Under the pieces are notes generated by a model. The model was not told where the DNA came from and made no database searches. It saw nothing but the letters and a program-made list of their open reading frames with translations. The position numbers and the translations under genes are program-made. Below are positions 35,069-44,651 of a DNA stretch of 64,000 bases, in pieces; the stretch's first letter is position 1; each line of letters starts with the position of its first letter. This stretch comes from Candidatus Neomarinimicrobiota bacterium (GTDB taxonomy: Bacteria; Fidelibacterota; JAANXI01): assembly GCA_021734025.1 (NCBI GenBank), contig JAIPJS010000003.1, positions 280,332-344,331 of the forward strand. Reading direction: 5' to 3'.

Positions 35069-37180
35069 ATGTATCGTAAACTGCTTATCATTCTGATTCT
35101 CCCGATAGCGTTCACCGCCTGTCAATCCGGGGAGATAGACCGGGAGGCATTAGTTTACCGACATTTTCCGGGATTGACCGAAGTCGACACCCTTTCATCA
35201 TTTACTCTGGGGAACGGTAACTTTGCCTTTACCGCCGATGTTACCGGCTTACAGACATTTCGGGAGGAGTACGAAAACGGAATTCCACTGGGTACCCAAT
35301 CCAACTGGGGTTGGCATATAATCGGCGATACCAATAGATATTCTCTTGCTGACGCATTTAATACGTACGATACCCACGGGCGTGACGTGACCTACGCTTC
35401 CGGGCGGTACGAGGGAGCAGGACAATGGCTCAGGGCAAATCCGCACCGGCTTCACCTGGGGCAGATCGGATTTCTGTTTCGGGGGACGAGCGACGGACAG
35501 GTCGATCTGGATGAAATCAAATCTATTGACCAGACCCTTAATCTCTGGCAGGGAATTTTAGAAAGTAATTTTTCCATAGATGGCAATGGCGTCTGGGTGG
35601 AGACTGCCAGCCATTCAACGCTGGACCAAATCGCCGTCAGAATGCAGTCTCCGCTCTTCACAGACGGTAAAAACGGAATCCTCTTCAGGTTCCCGTACGG
35701 CACCCAATCCTGGGGAAAACAGACCGGCGACTGGCAGAGTCCCGGAGAGCATAGTTCGATAATACAGACCCAGACAGACCGGTCAGTGACGATTAAGCGC
35801 GCACTGGATGGCGTCACGTATTATGTACACATCCAGTGGGAGGGTGATGCTAAATTCGTGGAACAGGCGCCTCATACATTCCATCTGCTTCCCAGCGGGA
35901 ATGAAAAATTTGCATTTATCGCCAGTTTTTCGGAGTCCAAAAAGGAAGCGGATCTCCCGGGTGTGGGAGAAACATTTCAGGATTCCAAAACATCCTGGGC
36001 CCGGTACTGGAACTCAGGGGGAGCTATCGATCTGTCGGAAAGTACCGATCCGAGGGCGCAGGAACTTGAGCGCCGTATAGTACTGTCTCAATATTTGACC
36101 GCGGCCCAGGGTGCGGGTGATCTGCCTCCACAGGAAACCGGGCTGACCTGTAACAGCTGGTACGGCAAATTCCACCTGGAGATGCACTGGTGGCATGGGG
36201 TCCATCACATCCTCTGGGGGCGGACAGACTTGTTTAAACGGAGCCTCCCATTTTACGATAATGCGCTGGCCAATGCTCAAAAGAAGGCAGAGCGACAGGG
36301 ATACAAAGGCGCACGATGGCCGAAGATGGTCGGTCCGGACGGCAGAGAGAGTCCGTCTGACGTTGGTGTCTTCCTGATTTGGCAGCAACCACACCCCATT
36401 TATTTTGCGGAGTTACTCTACCGGGAAGCCCCGACGGCGGAGACTCTTGAGCGCATGAAGACCCTCGTCTTCGAGACTGCTGAATTCATGGCATCATACG
36501 CACACTGGGTACCAGAAGAAGAACGATACGTGCTCGGTCCACCGCTGATTCCTGCTCAGGAGATTTACGATAAGGAACAGACCATGAATCCGCCGTTCGA
36601 ACTGTCCTACTGGCAATACGGATTGCAGGTCGCCCAGCGATGGCGTGAGCGCATGGGAATGGATCGGGTCGAAAAATGGGATCACGTAATAACGCACCTG
36701 TCGGATCTACCGCAGCAAAACGAACTGTACCAGAATGCGGAGACCGCCATGGGCACCTTCGAGGACGAGTTCCACCGGAACGATCATCCGACACTGCTTG
36801 GCGCGTACGGCATGCTGCCGAACGATTCCGTGGATGTGGAGACAATGCGCCGCACCCTGAACAAAGTCATGGAAACCTGGAACTGGGAAGAAACCTGGGG
36901 CTGGGACTATCCGCTCACCGCCATGACGGCGGCAAGAGTGGGCGAACCGGAGATGGCGATTAACGCGCTGTTAATGGACGTGCAAAAGAACACCTATCTG
37001 AATAACGGTCACAATTATCAGGACGATCGGCTCACGCTGTATCTTCCCGGAAACGGCGGACTCCTGACAGCCGTCGCCATGATGGCCGCTGGCTGGGACA
37101 GCGCTCCGAACGAACACGCTCCCGGCTTTCCGGATGAAGGATGGACGGTCAAATACGAAGGGCTGTCCCAGATGCCGTAA
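35069..37180 (+). CDS. Six-hairpin glycosidase-like lipoprotein
   Basis: A 703-residue lipoprotein: signal peptide with lipobox 'AFTAC' at residues 13-17. The body looks like the (alpha/alpha)6-barrel enzymes of the GH65/GH95 type. It has an N-terminal beta-sandwich with 'LGNGNFAFTADVTGLQTF' and a helical barrel containing 'NSWYGKFHLEMHWWHGVHH', 'GARWPKMVGPDGRESPSDVG' and 'WNWEETWGWDYPLTAMTAAR'. The exact family is not recognised. Since it stands after fucP-fucU, an alpha-L-fucosidase or related deoxyhexosidase is plausible. The ATG at 35069 has an AGAGG ribosome-binding site and begins the signal peptide; the longer upstream frame is not needed. Confidence 0.75.
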   Translation: MYRKLLIILILPIAFTACQSGEIDREALVYRHFPGLTEVDTLSSFTLGNGNFAFTADVTGLQTFREEYENGIPLGTQSNWGWHIIGDTNRYSLADAFNTYDTHGRDVTYASGRYEGAGQWLRANPHRLHLGQIGFLFRGTSDGQVDLDEIKSIDQTLNLWQGILESNFSIDGNGVWVETASHSTLDQIAVRMQSPLFTDGKNGILFRFPYGTQSWGKQTGDWQSPGEHSSIIQTQTDRSVTIKRALDGVTYYVHIQWEGDAKFVEQAPHTFHLLPSGNEKFAFIASFSESKKEADLPGVGETFQDSKTSWARYWNSGGAIDLSESTDPRAQELERRIVLSQYLTAAQGAGDLPPQETGLTCNSWYGKFHLEMHWWHGVHHILWGRTDLFKRSLPFYDNALANAQKKAERQGYKGARWPKMVGPDGRESPSDVGVFLIWQQPHPIYFAELLYREAPTAETLERMKTLVFETAEFMASYAHWVPEEERYVLGPPLIPAQEIYDKEQTMNPPFELSYWQYGLQVAQRWRERMGMDRVEKWDHVITHLSDLPQQNELYQNAETAMGTFEDEFHRNDHPTLLGAYGMLPNDSVDVETMRRTLNKVMETWNWEETWGWDYPLTAMTAARVGEPEMAINALLMDVQKNTYLNNGHNYQDDRLTLYLPGNGGLLTAVAMMAAGWDSAPNEHAPGFPDEGWTVKYEGLSQMP

Positions 37181-37299
37181 CCTGCTTAAACCGAAATCCA
37201 GGTTGCAGAGATTTGGCACCCTGATTCGGATGGCTTTTCTCCCAGGTTATGCTTTCTCTGATTACCCCCTGAACTTTCATAAACTTTACGGAAGGCAAT

Positions 37300-39114
37300 A
37301 TGTCGACACTTCGAAATTTTGTGCTACTCGGGCTACTCCTGTTCACATGCATCTCCTCTGCTTCTGGAGTGGAGATGAGTGGCGAATTACGGAAATGGCA
37401 TAAGGTGACCCTCACATTCGAGGGACCGGAAACTTCGGAGCAGGCCACACCAAATCCCTTTCTGGACTACCGACTCAATGTACGGTTCATTAATGGTGAC
37501 ACAACCTTCCTTGTCCCGGGATATTTCGCCGCAGATGGCGATGCTGCCAATACTTCTGCTTCCAGTGGCGATAAATGGCGAGTCCATTTCGCTCCCCATG
37601 AAGCGGGTATCTGGAATTACGAGGTATCGTTCCGGTCCGGACGCAATATCGCGGTGAGCGACAATCCTGATGCCGGCAAAAGCGCCGGATTTATGGATGG
37701 TAAGTCAGGTACGTTCCGCGTGAAGGAGACGGATAAATCAGGCAGGGATTTTCGAGGCAAGGGCCGGCTTCAGTATGTCGGAAAACATTATCTCCGGTTC
37801 GAGGAGACCGGAGAATATTTTCTAAAGGCAGGCGCGGACGCGCCGGAAAATTTCCTGGCATACAAGGATTTCGACGGTGATTTCAAGCACGACGGACATA
37901 ACGACGACCTGATTAAATCATGGGAGCCACATGTGCAGGACTGGAATCAGGGTGATCCGGTCTGGCAGGATGGCAAAGGAAAGGGCATCCTTGGAGCCAT
38001 AAACTATTTGGCGTCGAAGGGAATTAACGTCTTCTCCTTCCTCACCATGAATATCGGCGGCGATGATAGGAACGTCTTTCCGTATGTCACTTATGATGAT
38101 TATACCCGACTCGATGTGTCCAGATTGGCTCAGTGGGAGATCCTGTTCCAGCACGCCGATTCCCTGGGAATGTATCTCCACTTCAAGACCCAGGAGGCCG
38201 AGAACCAGGATACACTGGATGCCGGCGCCCTTGGCGTGGAACGTAAACTCTACTACCGGGAACTCATCGCCCGGTTCGGACACCACCTGGCGCTCAACTG
38301 GAATTTGGGTGAAGAGAACGGGAAATGGGGAGATCACGAAGGACAGTCTACACCTCAGCGCCGCGCCATGGCGGGATATTTCCGGGAGTACGATCCGTAT
38401 CGGCATCATATTGTGATTCACAACGGTCAGTCGTTTGACGATCTGCTTGGCGATAAATCGAAGCTCACCGGAGTCTCCGTTCAGACCCACCGATCGGACT
38501 TCAGGCAGGTCCACGATGCCATTCTCCACTGGAGACAGGCTTCCGACCAGTCCGGCAAGCCGTGGGTTGTAGCCATTGATGAACCGGGGAACGCCTCGGA
38601 TGCTCTTCTTCCGGATGCGGAAAACCAGGATCACGATAATGCCCGGCAGAACGCTTTGTGGGGCGCGTTAATGGCTGGCGCAGGCGGAATAGAATATTAT
38701 TTCGGATATGACCATCCCCAATCGGATTTAACCTGTCAGGACTGGCGTTCCCGGTCAAACATGTGGGACCAGTCCAGATACGCGCTTAATTTCTTCAGGG
38801 AGCATGAGATCCCGTTTTGGGAAATGACCAACACCGACGATCTGACGACTGATACTACCGATTACTGCTTCTCCAAAGAGGGCGAGGTATACGTAATCTA
38901 TATGAAAACGGCGGAAGAAAATCTCATCGATTTGGGTGAGTCCGTCGGGAGGTATCAGGTGGAATGGTTTAACCCCCGTACAGGTGGAGCACTGAAACAG
39001 GGAAGTATCGGGACGATTGCCGGGCCAGGCGAAAAAGCCATCGGCGCACCACCGGCCGATCCGGAGAAGGATTGGGTAGCGCTTATTCGGGCAGCGCGAC
39101 TTGGTGGCTGGTAG
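37300..39114 (+). CDS. Secreted DUF5060-containing glycoside-hydrolase-like protein
   Basis: A 604-residue exported protein. The signal peptide (1-23) is followed by a DUF5060 Ig-like domain (about 27-130: 'GELRKWHKVTLTFEGPETSE', 'WRVHFAPHEAGIWNYEVSFR'). The TIM-barrel catalytic part comes next (about 160-500: 'GRLQYVGKHYLRFEETGEYF', 'NWNLGEENGKWGDHEGQSTP' with the probable acid/base Glu, and 'PWVVAIDEPGNASD'). The C-terminal domain is a small beta-sandwich. Proteins of this type sit in polysaccharide-use loci of Planctomycetes and FCB bacteria. The substrate is not known. It follows the six-hairpin gene by 119 bases. Confidence 0.8.
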   Translation: MSTLRNFVLLGLLLFTCISSASGVEMSGELRKWHKVTLTFEGPETSEQATPNPFLDYRLNVRFINGDTTFLVPGYFAADGDAANTSASSGDKWRVHFAPHEAGIWNYEVSFRSGRNIAVSDNPDAGKSAGFMDGKSGTFRVKETDKSGRDFRGKGRLQYVGKHYLRFEETGEYFLKAGADAPENFLAYKDFDGDFKHDGHNDDLIKSWEPHVQDWNQGDPVWQDGKGKGILGAINYLASKGINVFSFLTMNIGGDDRNVFPYVTYDDYTRLDVSRLAQWEILFQHADSLGMYLHFKTQEAENQDTLDAGALGVERKLYYRELIARFGHHLALNWNLGEENGKWGDHEGQSTPQRRAMAGYFREYDPYRHHIVIHNGQSFDDLLGDKSKLTGVSVQTHRSDFRQVHDAILHWRQASDQSGKPWVVAIDEPGNASDALLPDAENQDHDNARQNALWGALMAGAGGIEYYFGYDHPQSDLTCQDWRSRSNMWDQSRYALNFFREHEIPFWEMTNTDDLTTDTTDYCFSKEGEVYVIYMKTAEENLIDLGESVGRYQVEWFNPRTGGALKQGSIGTIAGPGEKAIGAPPADPEKDWVALIRAARLGGW

Positions 39115-39836
39115 TTCCCGCTTTAGTGGGATATTCGTTTGTTGTAAGTTGTTCGTTGTCAATTATACCGTTTACTTTTTGTGAGCTTTTTCATCCTCTG
39201 CGAAATCACTGAATTCTCCGCAATGAACTATGAACCATCCCGCACGGATCCCTTTGGGACAAACAATTTTTCCATTCTCCTTTCTCCCTGCTCCTTTCTC
39301 CGCTTTTTTTATGCAATACCCAAAATAGCACTTCGCAAAAATCCTTGAATTTGATAAAACTAATTAATAGGTAAAGTATAGTTACAGAAGTAAAACAAAA
39401 CGCATGTCATTCCAGGTTGACAAGGGCTGAGTCGGGTTTTCCCAGTGATTACCAGGTTTTAGTCGATTAATGTGAACACAGCCCGGTCGAAAGTATTAGC
39501 CTCCTTCGGCGACATCGTTTTTATCGTAGATTTGGTTATAAGTGATGAAAAAAGCGAGTATAACGTTTTGTATGCTATAGATATATGTTGCAGCCGACAA
39601 ATTAACGCACGTCATTCACGTTTCGTCACCACCGGGTAGAGTGCTCCCGGTACATACGATCACATCCTAGGCGAACAGTGGTGATGCGCAACGGTTGTTT
39701 GACCGGACCAGTCCGGTGGCACCGAATTCCCTAAAGTTTCGATAAGAAGCGATAATACCTGGACAGTATCAGGTGTTAAACCAGTAGAGTCGCTCAGTAC
39801 AGGACATGTAAGCGAATCCAGACAAAGGAGGACAGT
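39115..39836. other. Long intergenic region without recognised genes
   Basis: About 720 bases without a convincing reading frame on either strand and without a clear hairpin, tRNA or riboswitch pattern. Its 3' end must hold the promoter of the S74-chaperone gene, whose ribosome-binding site is AAAGGAGG. Confidence 0.55.
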
Positions 39837-40551
39837 ATGTATTCAAAAACGTTCCGGATCGTAGGTATGGTCATAGTGTTCATCATCGGGCAGAGTGCCT
39901 TTGGCCAATTAGAGATTGGCGACGATGGAAATGTTGGCATCGGCGTTACCCCTTATTCAAACTATAAGTTGCGTGTTCAATCAGTAAATGGAAATTATAA
40001 TTACGGTATACGGGTTTGGGCAGATGCCGGTAACTATACTAATTATGGTGTCTCTGCCAGGGCAGAGGATGGCTGGTATTCCTATGGAATAAGAGCGACC
40101 GCAAGCGATGCTTCCTATGAAAGTTATGCCGGGTATTTTTTCCGGTGATGTTCATGTCACAGGCGAGTTCACTAATCCCTCAGACATCAAACTAAAGGAG
40201 AATATTCAGCCGGTCGGTTCCGTGTTAGGTAAACTGAAGCAGCTGCAAGCCAAATCGTTTAATTATAAACGGAATGATCCCAGGTACAAACCGATGAATC
40301 TCGCTTCCGGTAAAAGAGTTGGGTTCATTGCGCAGAACATGGAAAAGCTCTTCCCGGAATTAGTGAGCGAAGATGCGTTTATAGATCCCGAAGCGCCAGG
40401 TGCTGAAAAAGCAGGGGAAGAACCGGAGCCGATCAAGTATAAGTCCATAAATTATATTGAACTAATCCCGGTCCTGGTGCAGGCCATTCAGGAACAACAG
40501 CAGGAGATTGAGGCGCTGAAACAAGAGATAAACCAGGGGAAAAATCGATAG
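39837..40551 (+). pseudogene. Exported S74-chaperone (tail-spike-type) protein, split by a frameshift
   Basis: Two overlapping frames encode one protein. The first frame starts with a signal peptide ('VIVFIIGQSAFGQ'), then a repeat-like stretch ('YNYGIRVWADAGNYTNYGVS'). It stops just after 'YAGYFFR'. The second continues with 'GDVHVTGEFTNPSDIKLKEN' and the Peptidase_S74 intramolecular chaperone domain ('RVGFIAQNMEKLFPELVSED', C-terminal coiled coil). Removing one T from the T6 run at 40136-40141 joins them as YAGY-F-SGDVHV. It may be a real decayed gene, a phase-variable or slippage-expressed gene, or an assembly error. Such proteins trimerise and self-cleave in tail fibres and surface proteins. 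Confidence 0.75.
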
Positions 40552-40653
40552 GTAGCACTTTCCCCGAAGATGCATCCCCCTGGCGGCTTTCCAGGATGGT
40601 CGGGGGGATGTATGATAAAAGCACCCGCTGTCTATAATGGAAACCGCCAACAA

Positions 40654-40708
40654 GTCCCCCTTCGAAGGGGGACGCTCTCCGGCAGGCGCCAGAGAGCAGG
40701 GGGATGAG
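40654..40708. repeat. REP-like palindromic repeat
   Basis: GTCCCCCTTCGAAGGGGGAC is a perfect 20-bp palindrome. It is followed by a GCTCTC...GAGAGC hairpin and then CAGGGGGATGAG. Without that inner hairpin it reads like the repeat beside the DUF559 gene (25352-25391), so it belongs to the same family. Confidence 0.75.
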
Positions 40709-40829
40709 AATATCGAAAGCTGCATCGCAATGGCTCCGTTCCCCCGAACGGCTGGTAGAGAAGACGCTCTTTGAATTAGCGACATTTCAACGCGTGAATA
40801 ATTGATGGCAGAATAACAAGGAGAAGACT

Positions 40830-42128
40830 ATGAAACACAATAAATTTCCCGGAAGTCAAAAAATACTGTTTCTCATTGCAATGTTTGTGTTGATTGCCAG
40901 TGGACAAACAATCTATGCCCTACCTCCTGTCGATCTTGTAGTTGACAGAGAAATAATAGTGGCGAGTTTAAAAGGAGGTGGAAATACCACAGAACCCGTG
41001 ATCACAACTATTAATAGCTTGGGAGATCCATGTTTTATAGATGAGGGCTGTCTTAGTGGAGAAGGTGAACGCACAATTCTCCGCTTCGGAACACGTATTG
41101 CGAATAGAGGGAATGACACATTAAATCTTGGAAATCCCGAAGACCCAAATAATCCTTATGCGGATTATTGGCATTATCATGCATGTCATGATCACGATCA
41201 TTTTGATGCGTTTGCCGAATACCATCTGTTTGATCTGTCGGGCAATGAACTCTCAGGAGGTCACAAAGCGGGATTTAATGTTTATGATTATGGGCCTGGC
41301 GATTGTGGTGAATTTAGTGCGGAGGACCCTTTGCAGGGTATTTCGCCAGGTTGTTATGATTTTTATGGTATGGATTTGGATTGCCAGTGGGTTGATATTA
41401 CCGGTATCCAGGACGGTTTCTATATATTAAAAATCACCACCAATCCAGATGAAGTCATACCTGAATCAGATTACAGTAATAATCATGCATCCGTCTTGCT
41501 CTGGTTATCGACTAGTGATGATCAACCTGATGTAGACCCTTATTATCCACGGCCAACGTTATCCAACCGTGTAATTGGTTCTGGCGACGAGGTCCCGCTG
41601 GAAACTAAGTATCCAATCACAACAGGTACATCGTATACGATTCAAAGTGGCGGAACTGTTTCATTTCTTTCCACTGACGGGATTACACTGAATTCAGGAT
41701 TTACAGCAGACATGGGCAGCGCTTTTTATGCGACTGTTCGCCCGGTGTTGACCGGCGGCGGATTGGGGTACCCCGGATACGGTGAGCCTGGGTTCATAAA
41801 ACAGACGAGTAATGAAAAAGCCTACAAATTAGCTCATGAACAAATGCCAACCGATTATAATCTGTACCAAAACTATCCCAATCCGTTCAACCCGGATACA
41901 CGGGTTGAGTATGCCCTGCCGGAGGCTAATGTAGTAACGATAACCGTTTATAATTCACTGGGCCAAAAAGTCAAAACAGTGGTCGATGCCCACAAACCGG
42001 CCGGTACCCACACTGTCCTGTGGGACGGAACAAATCAGGCCGGGAATCCCGTGTCCAGTGGGATGTATATTTTCCGGATCCGAGCGGGCGATTTTACAAA
42101 AAGCATTAAGGTAAATAAGATAATGTGA
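40830..42128 (+). CDS. Lysyl-oxidase-like secreted protein with T9SS sorting domain
   Basis: A 432-residue exported protein. A signal peptide (1-30) is followed by a lysyl oxidase domain (about 34-230) and, after a linker, a type IX secretion sorting domain (about 345-432, 'NLYQNYPNPFNPDTRVEYAL'). Lysyl oxidases are copper amine oxidases that turn peptidyl lysine into allysine, which crosslinks proteins. The copper site is visible as 'WHYHACHDHDHFD' (His115, 117, 120, 122, 124). The residues that form the lysine tyrosylquinone cofactor in animal enzymes correspond to Lys146 ('GGHKAGF') and Tyr179 ('GCYDFYGMDLDCQW'). It should act outside the cell. Confidence 0.88.
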   Translation: MKHNKFPGSQKILFLIAMFVLIASGQTIYALPPVDLVVDREIIVASLKGGGNTTEPVITTINSLGDPCFIDEGCLSGEGERTILRFGTRIANRGNDTLNLGNPEDPNNPYADYWHYHACHDHDHFDAFAEYHLFDLSGNELSGGHKAGFNVYDYGPGDCGEFSAEDPLQGISPGCYDFYGMDLDCQWVDITGIQDGFYILKITTNPDEVIPESDYSNNHASVLLWLSTSDDQPDVDPYYPRPTLSNRVIGSGDEVPLETKYPITTGTSYTIQSGGTVSFLSTDGITLNSGFTADMGSAFYATVRPVLTGGGLGYPGYGEPGFIKQTSNEKAYKLAHEQMPTDYNLYQNYPNPFNPDTRVEYALPEANVVTITVYNSLGQKVKTVVDAHKPAGTHTVLWDGTNQAGNPVSSGMYIFRIRAGDFTKSIKVNKIM

Positions 42129-42331
42129 ATGGAGACGTCGGACTTTACAGATGATGTTTTTGCCTTTGCCTCCACCATTCGGCGGAGTTTGGGCGGAATC
42201 CCGCCCAGGCGGGATGGTTCTCTGGATGGCGGGATATATGGAACGAATAATTGATGAGAAGATATTATTAGAGCAAAAGGGCCACCGTTTTGGTTCTCTT
42301 TCGGTAAAAAAAAGAAACTAAGGAGATAGGA

Positions 42332-44509
42332 ATGAAAAAGTTACTCGGCATATTAATGTTGATCTTCCTTTCCATCCACACAATTTATCCCCAAAATCCG
42401 GAGTGGGTCACCTTTTATAATTATACACCCGCGGTGACTTCGTTGGCCGTCGAGGGCGAGAATATTTGGGTGGGAACGTCAAAGTGGGGTCTTTTCAAGA
42501 TCAATCGAGTGTCTCGCTTCACCGGAGAACGAACCTTGTTTAATACCTCAAATTCAGGATTACCACATCCGTATATTCAGTCCCTTGCCGTCGATGCCAA
42601 CGGCACCAAATGGATTGAGACCTATACAGGGTTAGCGGCCTTTGACGGGATCACTTGGACAGTATACACACCCCATAATTCAGGGCTGCCAAGTAATAGT
42701 TTTTCCTCGCTTGTTATTGCTGCAAACGGCACCAAATGGATTGGGACCAGTCGGGGCGTCGCCGCCTTTGACGACACGACCTGGACGGTCTACAATACCT
42801 CGAATTCCGGGTTGCCGGATAATCGGGTTGAATCTCTTGCCATCGATGGAAACGGGAATCCGTGGATTGGAACGGATACTGGCTTAGCCGTATTTGACGG
42901 AAGGAACTGGACGGTTTACGATACGTCCAATTCCGGGTTGCCGGATAATTTTATTCTATCGCTTGCCACTGATGGGAACGGTACAACATGGACCGGAACG
43001 AGACGTGGCTTAGTAAAGTTTGACGGCACGTACTGGACGGTTTACGATACTTCCAATTCCGGGTTGCCAGAGAATTACGTCAATTCTATTACTTTCGATG
43101 AAAAGGGAAACACATGGATGGGAACTGGTGGTGGCTTAGCCATGTTTGACGGTGCCACCTGGACGGTCTATAATACCTCAAATTCAGGAGTGCCAAGTAA
43201 TCGTATTGAGTCTCTTGTCATCGATGACAGCGGCAAAGTATGGATTGGTACAAGACGAGGGTTAGCCGAATTTGATGGGGCCGATGTGACGGTGAATCCC
43301 CTCAATTCCAATGTGCCGGGCAATATCATGCATGCCATTGCCATCGATGGCAACGGCACGGCCTGGATTGGGGCCGGTGGCTTAGCCGCATTTGCCGGCA
43401 TACATCCCGACGGCTCAGACTGGACGGTCTATACACCCAACAATTCCGGATTGCCAGGTTATAGTCTACAAGCGCTTGCCTTTGATGGGACCGGCACCGC
43501 GTGGATCGGCATTTATGATAGCGGATTGGTCGCCTTTGATGGCACCAATTGGACGGTGTACAACACATCAAATTCCGGGTTGCCGGAGAATAATATTGAG
43601 GCGTTGGCTGTCGACGGCAGCGGCACCCTTTGGATTGGAACGTATGAAGGTCTGGCTGCTTTTGACGGGACCACCTGGACGGTGTATAATTCGTCCAATT
43701 CCGGGTTGCCGGAGAATATAATTCAGGCGCTGGCTATTGATGGGAGTGGCACCCTCTGGATTGGAACAAATAGTAGAGGCTTGACCGAATTTGACGGCTC
43801 CCGCTGGAGGGTGTACCACCACTCCAATTCCGGCTTTCCAGGGCATGGGATTGGGGCGCTAGCCATCGATGACGATGAAAATACATGGATGGGGACTGGA
43901 GTTGGTTTAGTCAAATATGACGGAGGGCTCACTTGGACGGTGTATGATACCTCCAATTCCGGCTTGCCGAGTAATGACATTGGGGCACTAGCCATCGATG
44001 ACGATGGAAATAAATGGATGGGGACGAGGGCTGGCTTAGTCAAATTTGACGGTACCACCTGGACCGTATATAATACCTCCAATTCTGGTATCCTGGTGAA
44101 TGAGGTCAGATCCCTGGCCGTCGATGGGAGCGGAAATACATGGATCGGGTCGGGTTATGGATTATCTGTCTACCGGGAGGGAGGCGTGGTTGCCGTTGAC
44201 GAAGAGAAACCGACGGCCCTGCCGACAGGATTTGTCTTGTCCCAAAATTACCCCAACCCCTTCAATCCCACCACCACCACCACCATCCGGTATGGCCTGC
44301 CAGCGGAGTCGCAGGTGACGTTGACCGTTTATGACCTGAGGGGCCGGAAGGTCACCACATTAGAAGATTCCCGCCAAGCCGCGGGCTGGCATATGGTGCA
44401 GTGGGATGGCCGGAACCAGTTCGGTCAGCCGGTGAGTACGGGGGTTTATTTCTATCGCCTGGTAGCCGGCGATATGATGCGGGTCAAAAAGATGATATTT
44501 TTGAAGTAG
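42332..44509 (+). CDS. Secreted two-component-propeller-type repeat protein with T9SS tail
   Basis: A 725-residue exported protein. The signal peptide (1-20) is followed by about fourteen ~43-residue repeats of the form 'NTSNSGLP.N.I.SLAIDG.G' and 'WIGT..GLA.FDG..WTVY'. This is the two-component regulator propeller repeat (Reg_prop), which builds beta-propellers. A T9SS type A sorting domain ends the protein ('FVLSQNYPNPFNPTTTTT'). In sensor kinases these propellers bind extracellular glycans; here there is no kinase, only secretion. The ATG follows AAGGAGATAGGA. Neighbouring repeats are very similar at DNA level, so repeat number may vary. Confidence 0.85.
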   Translation: MKKLLGILMLIFLSIHTIYPQNPEWVTFYNYTPAVTSLAVEGENIWVGTSKWGLFKINRVSRFTGERTLFNTSNSGLPHPYIQSLAVDANGTKWIETYTGLAAFDGITWTVYTPHNSGLPSNSFSSLVIAANGTKWIGTSRGVAAFDDTTWTVYNTSNSGLPDNRVESLAIDGNGNPWIGTDTGLAVFDGRNWTVYDTSNSGLPDNFILSLATDGNGTTWTGTRRGLVKFDGTYWTVYDTSNSGLPENYVNSITFDEKGNTWMGTGGGLAMFDGATWTVYNTSNSGVPSNRIESLVIDDSGKVWIGTRRGLAEFDGADVTVNPLNSNVPGNIMHAIAIDGNGTAWIGAGGLAAFAGIHPDGSDWTVYTPNNSGLPGYSLQALAFDGTGTAWIGIYDSGLVAFDGTNWTVYNTSNSGLPENNIEALAVDGSGTLWIGTYEGLAAFDGTTWTVYNSSNSGLPENIIQALAIDGSGTLWIGTNSRGLTEFDGSRWRVYHHSNSGFPGHGIGALAIDDDENTWMGTGVGLVKYDGGLTWTVYDTSNSGLPSNDIGALAIDDDGNKWMGTRAGLVKFDGTTWTVYNTSNSGILVNEVRSLAVDGSGNTWIGSGYGLSVYREGGVVAVDEEKPTALPTGFVLSQNYPNPFNPTTTTTIRYGLPAESQVTLTVYDLRGRKVTTLEDSRQAAGWHMVQWDGRNQFGQPVSTGVYFYRLVAGDMMRVKKMIFLK

Positions 44510-44568
44510 GAATTGAGATGTTTTTGATAAATACTAAATTGACTGTCATAACAGGAGGCTGTTAGTAT

Positions 44569-44606
44569 ATTCCGCTTCAACCCGCTATGCGGACCTGAAG
44601 CGGAAT
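44569..44606. terminator. Bidirectional hairpin between convergent genes
   Basis: ATTCCGCTTCA and TGAAGCGGAAT form an 11-bp stem, with a smaller CCGC/GCGG hairpin in the loop. It lies midway between the propeller gene and the RpiR-type regulator, which converge. T-runs are short, so termination is likely but not certain. Confidence 0.6.
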
Positions 44607-44651
44607 TAACGGTAACACAAAAACACGATAACACATTACTACTTTACTCTC

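Noticed and set aside
39115-39836. A hidden gene or RNA in the 720-base gap
   Set aside because: No frame has a ribosome-binding site or coding character, and no tRNA, riboswitch or hairpin pattern could be recognised by eye.
42540-44120. CRISPR-like or tandem-repeat array
   Set aside because: The periodic sequence is coding, with a repeat unit of about 130 bp in frame throughout, and has no spacer structure.
44569-44606. A small structured RNA between the convergent genes
   Set aside because: A simple stem with a minor inner hairpin fits a terminator, and there is no conserved loop motif or promoter to suggest an RNA gene.
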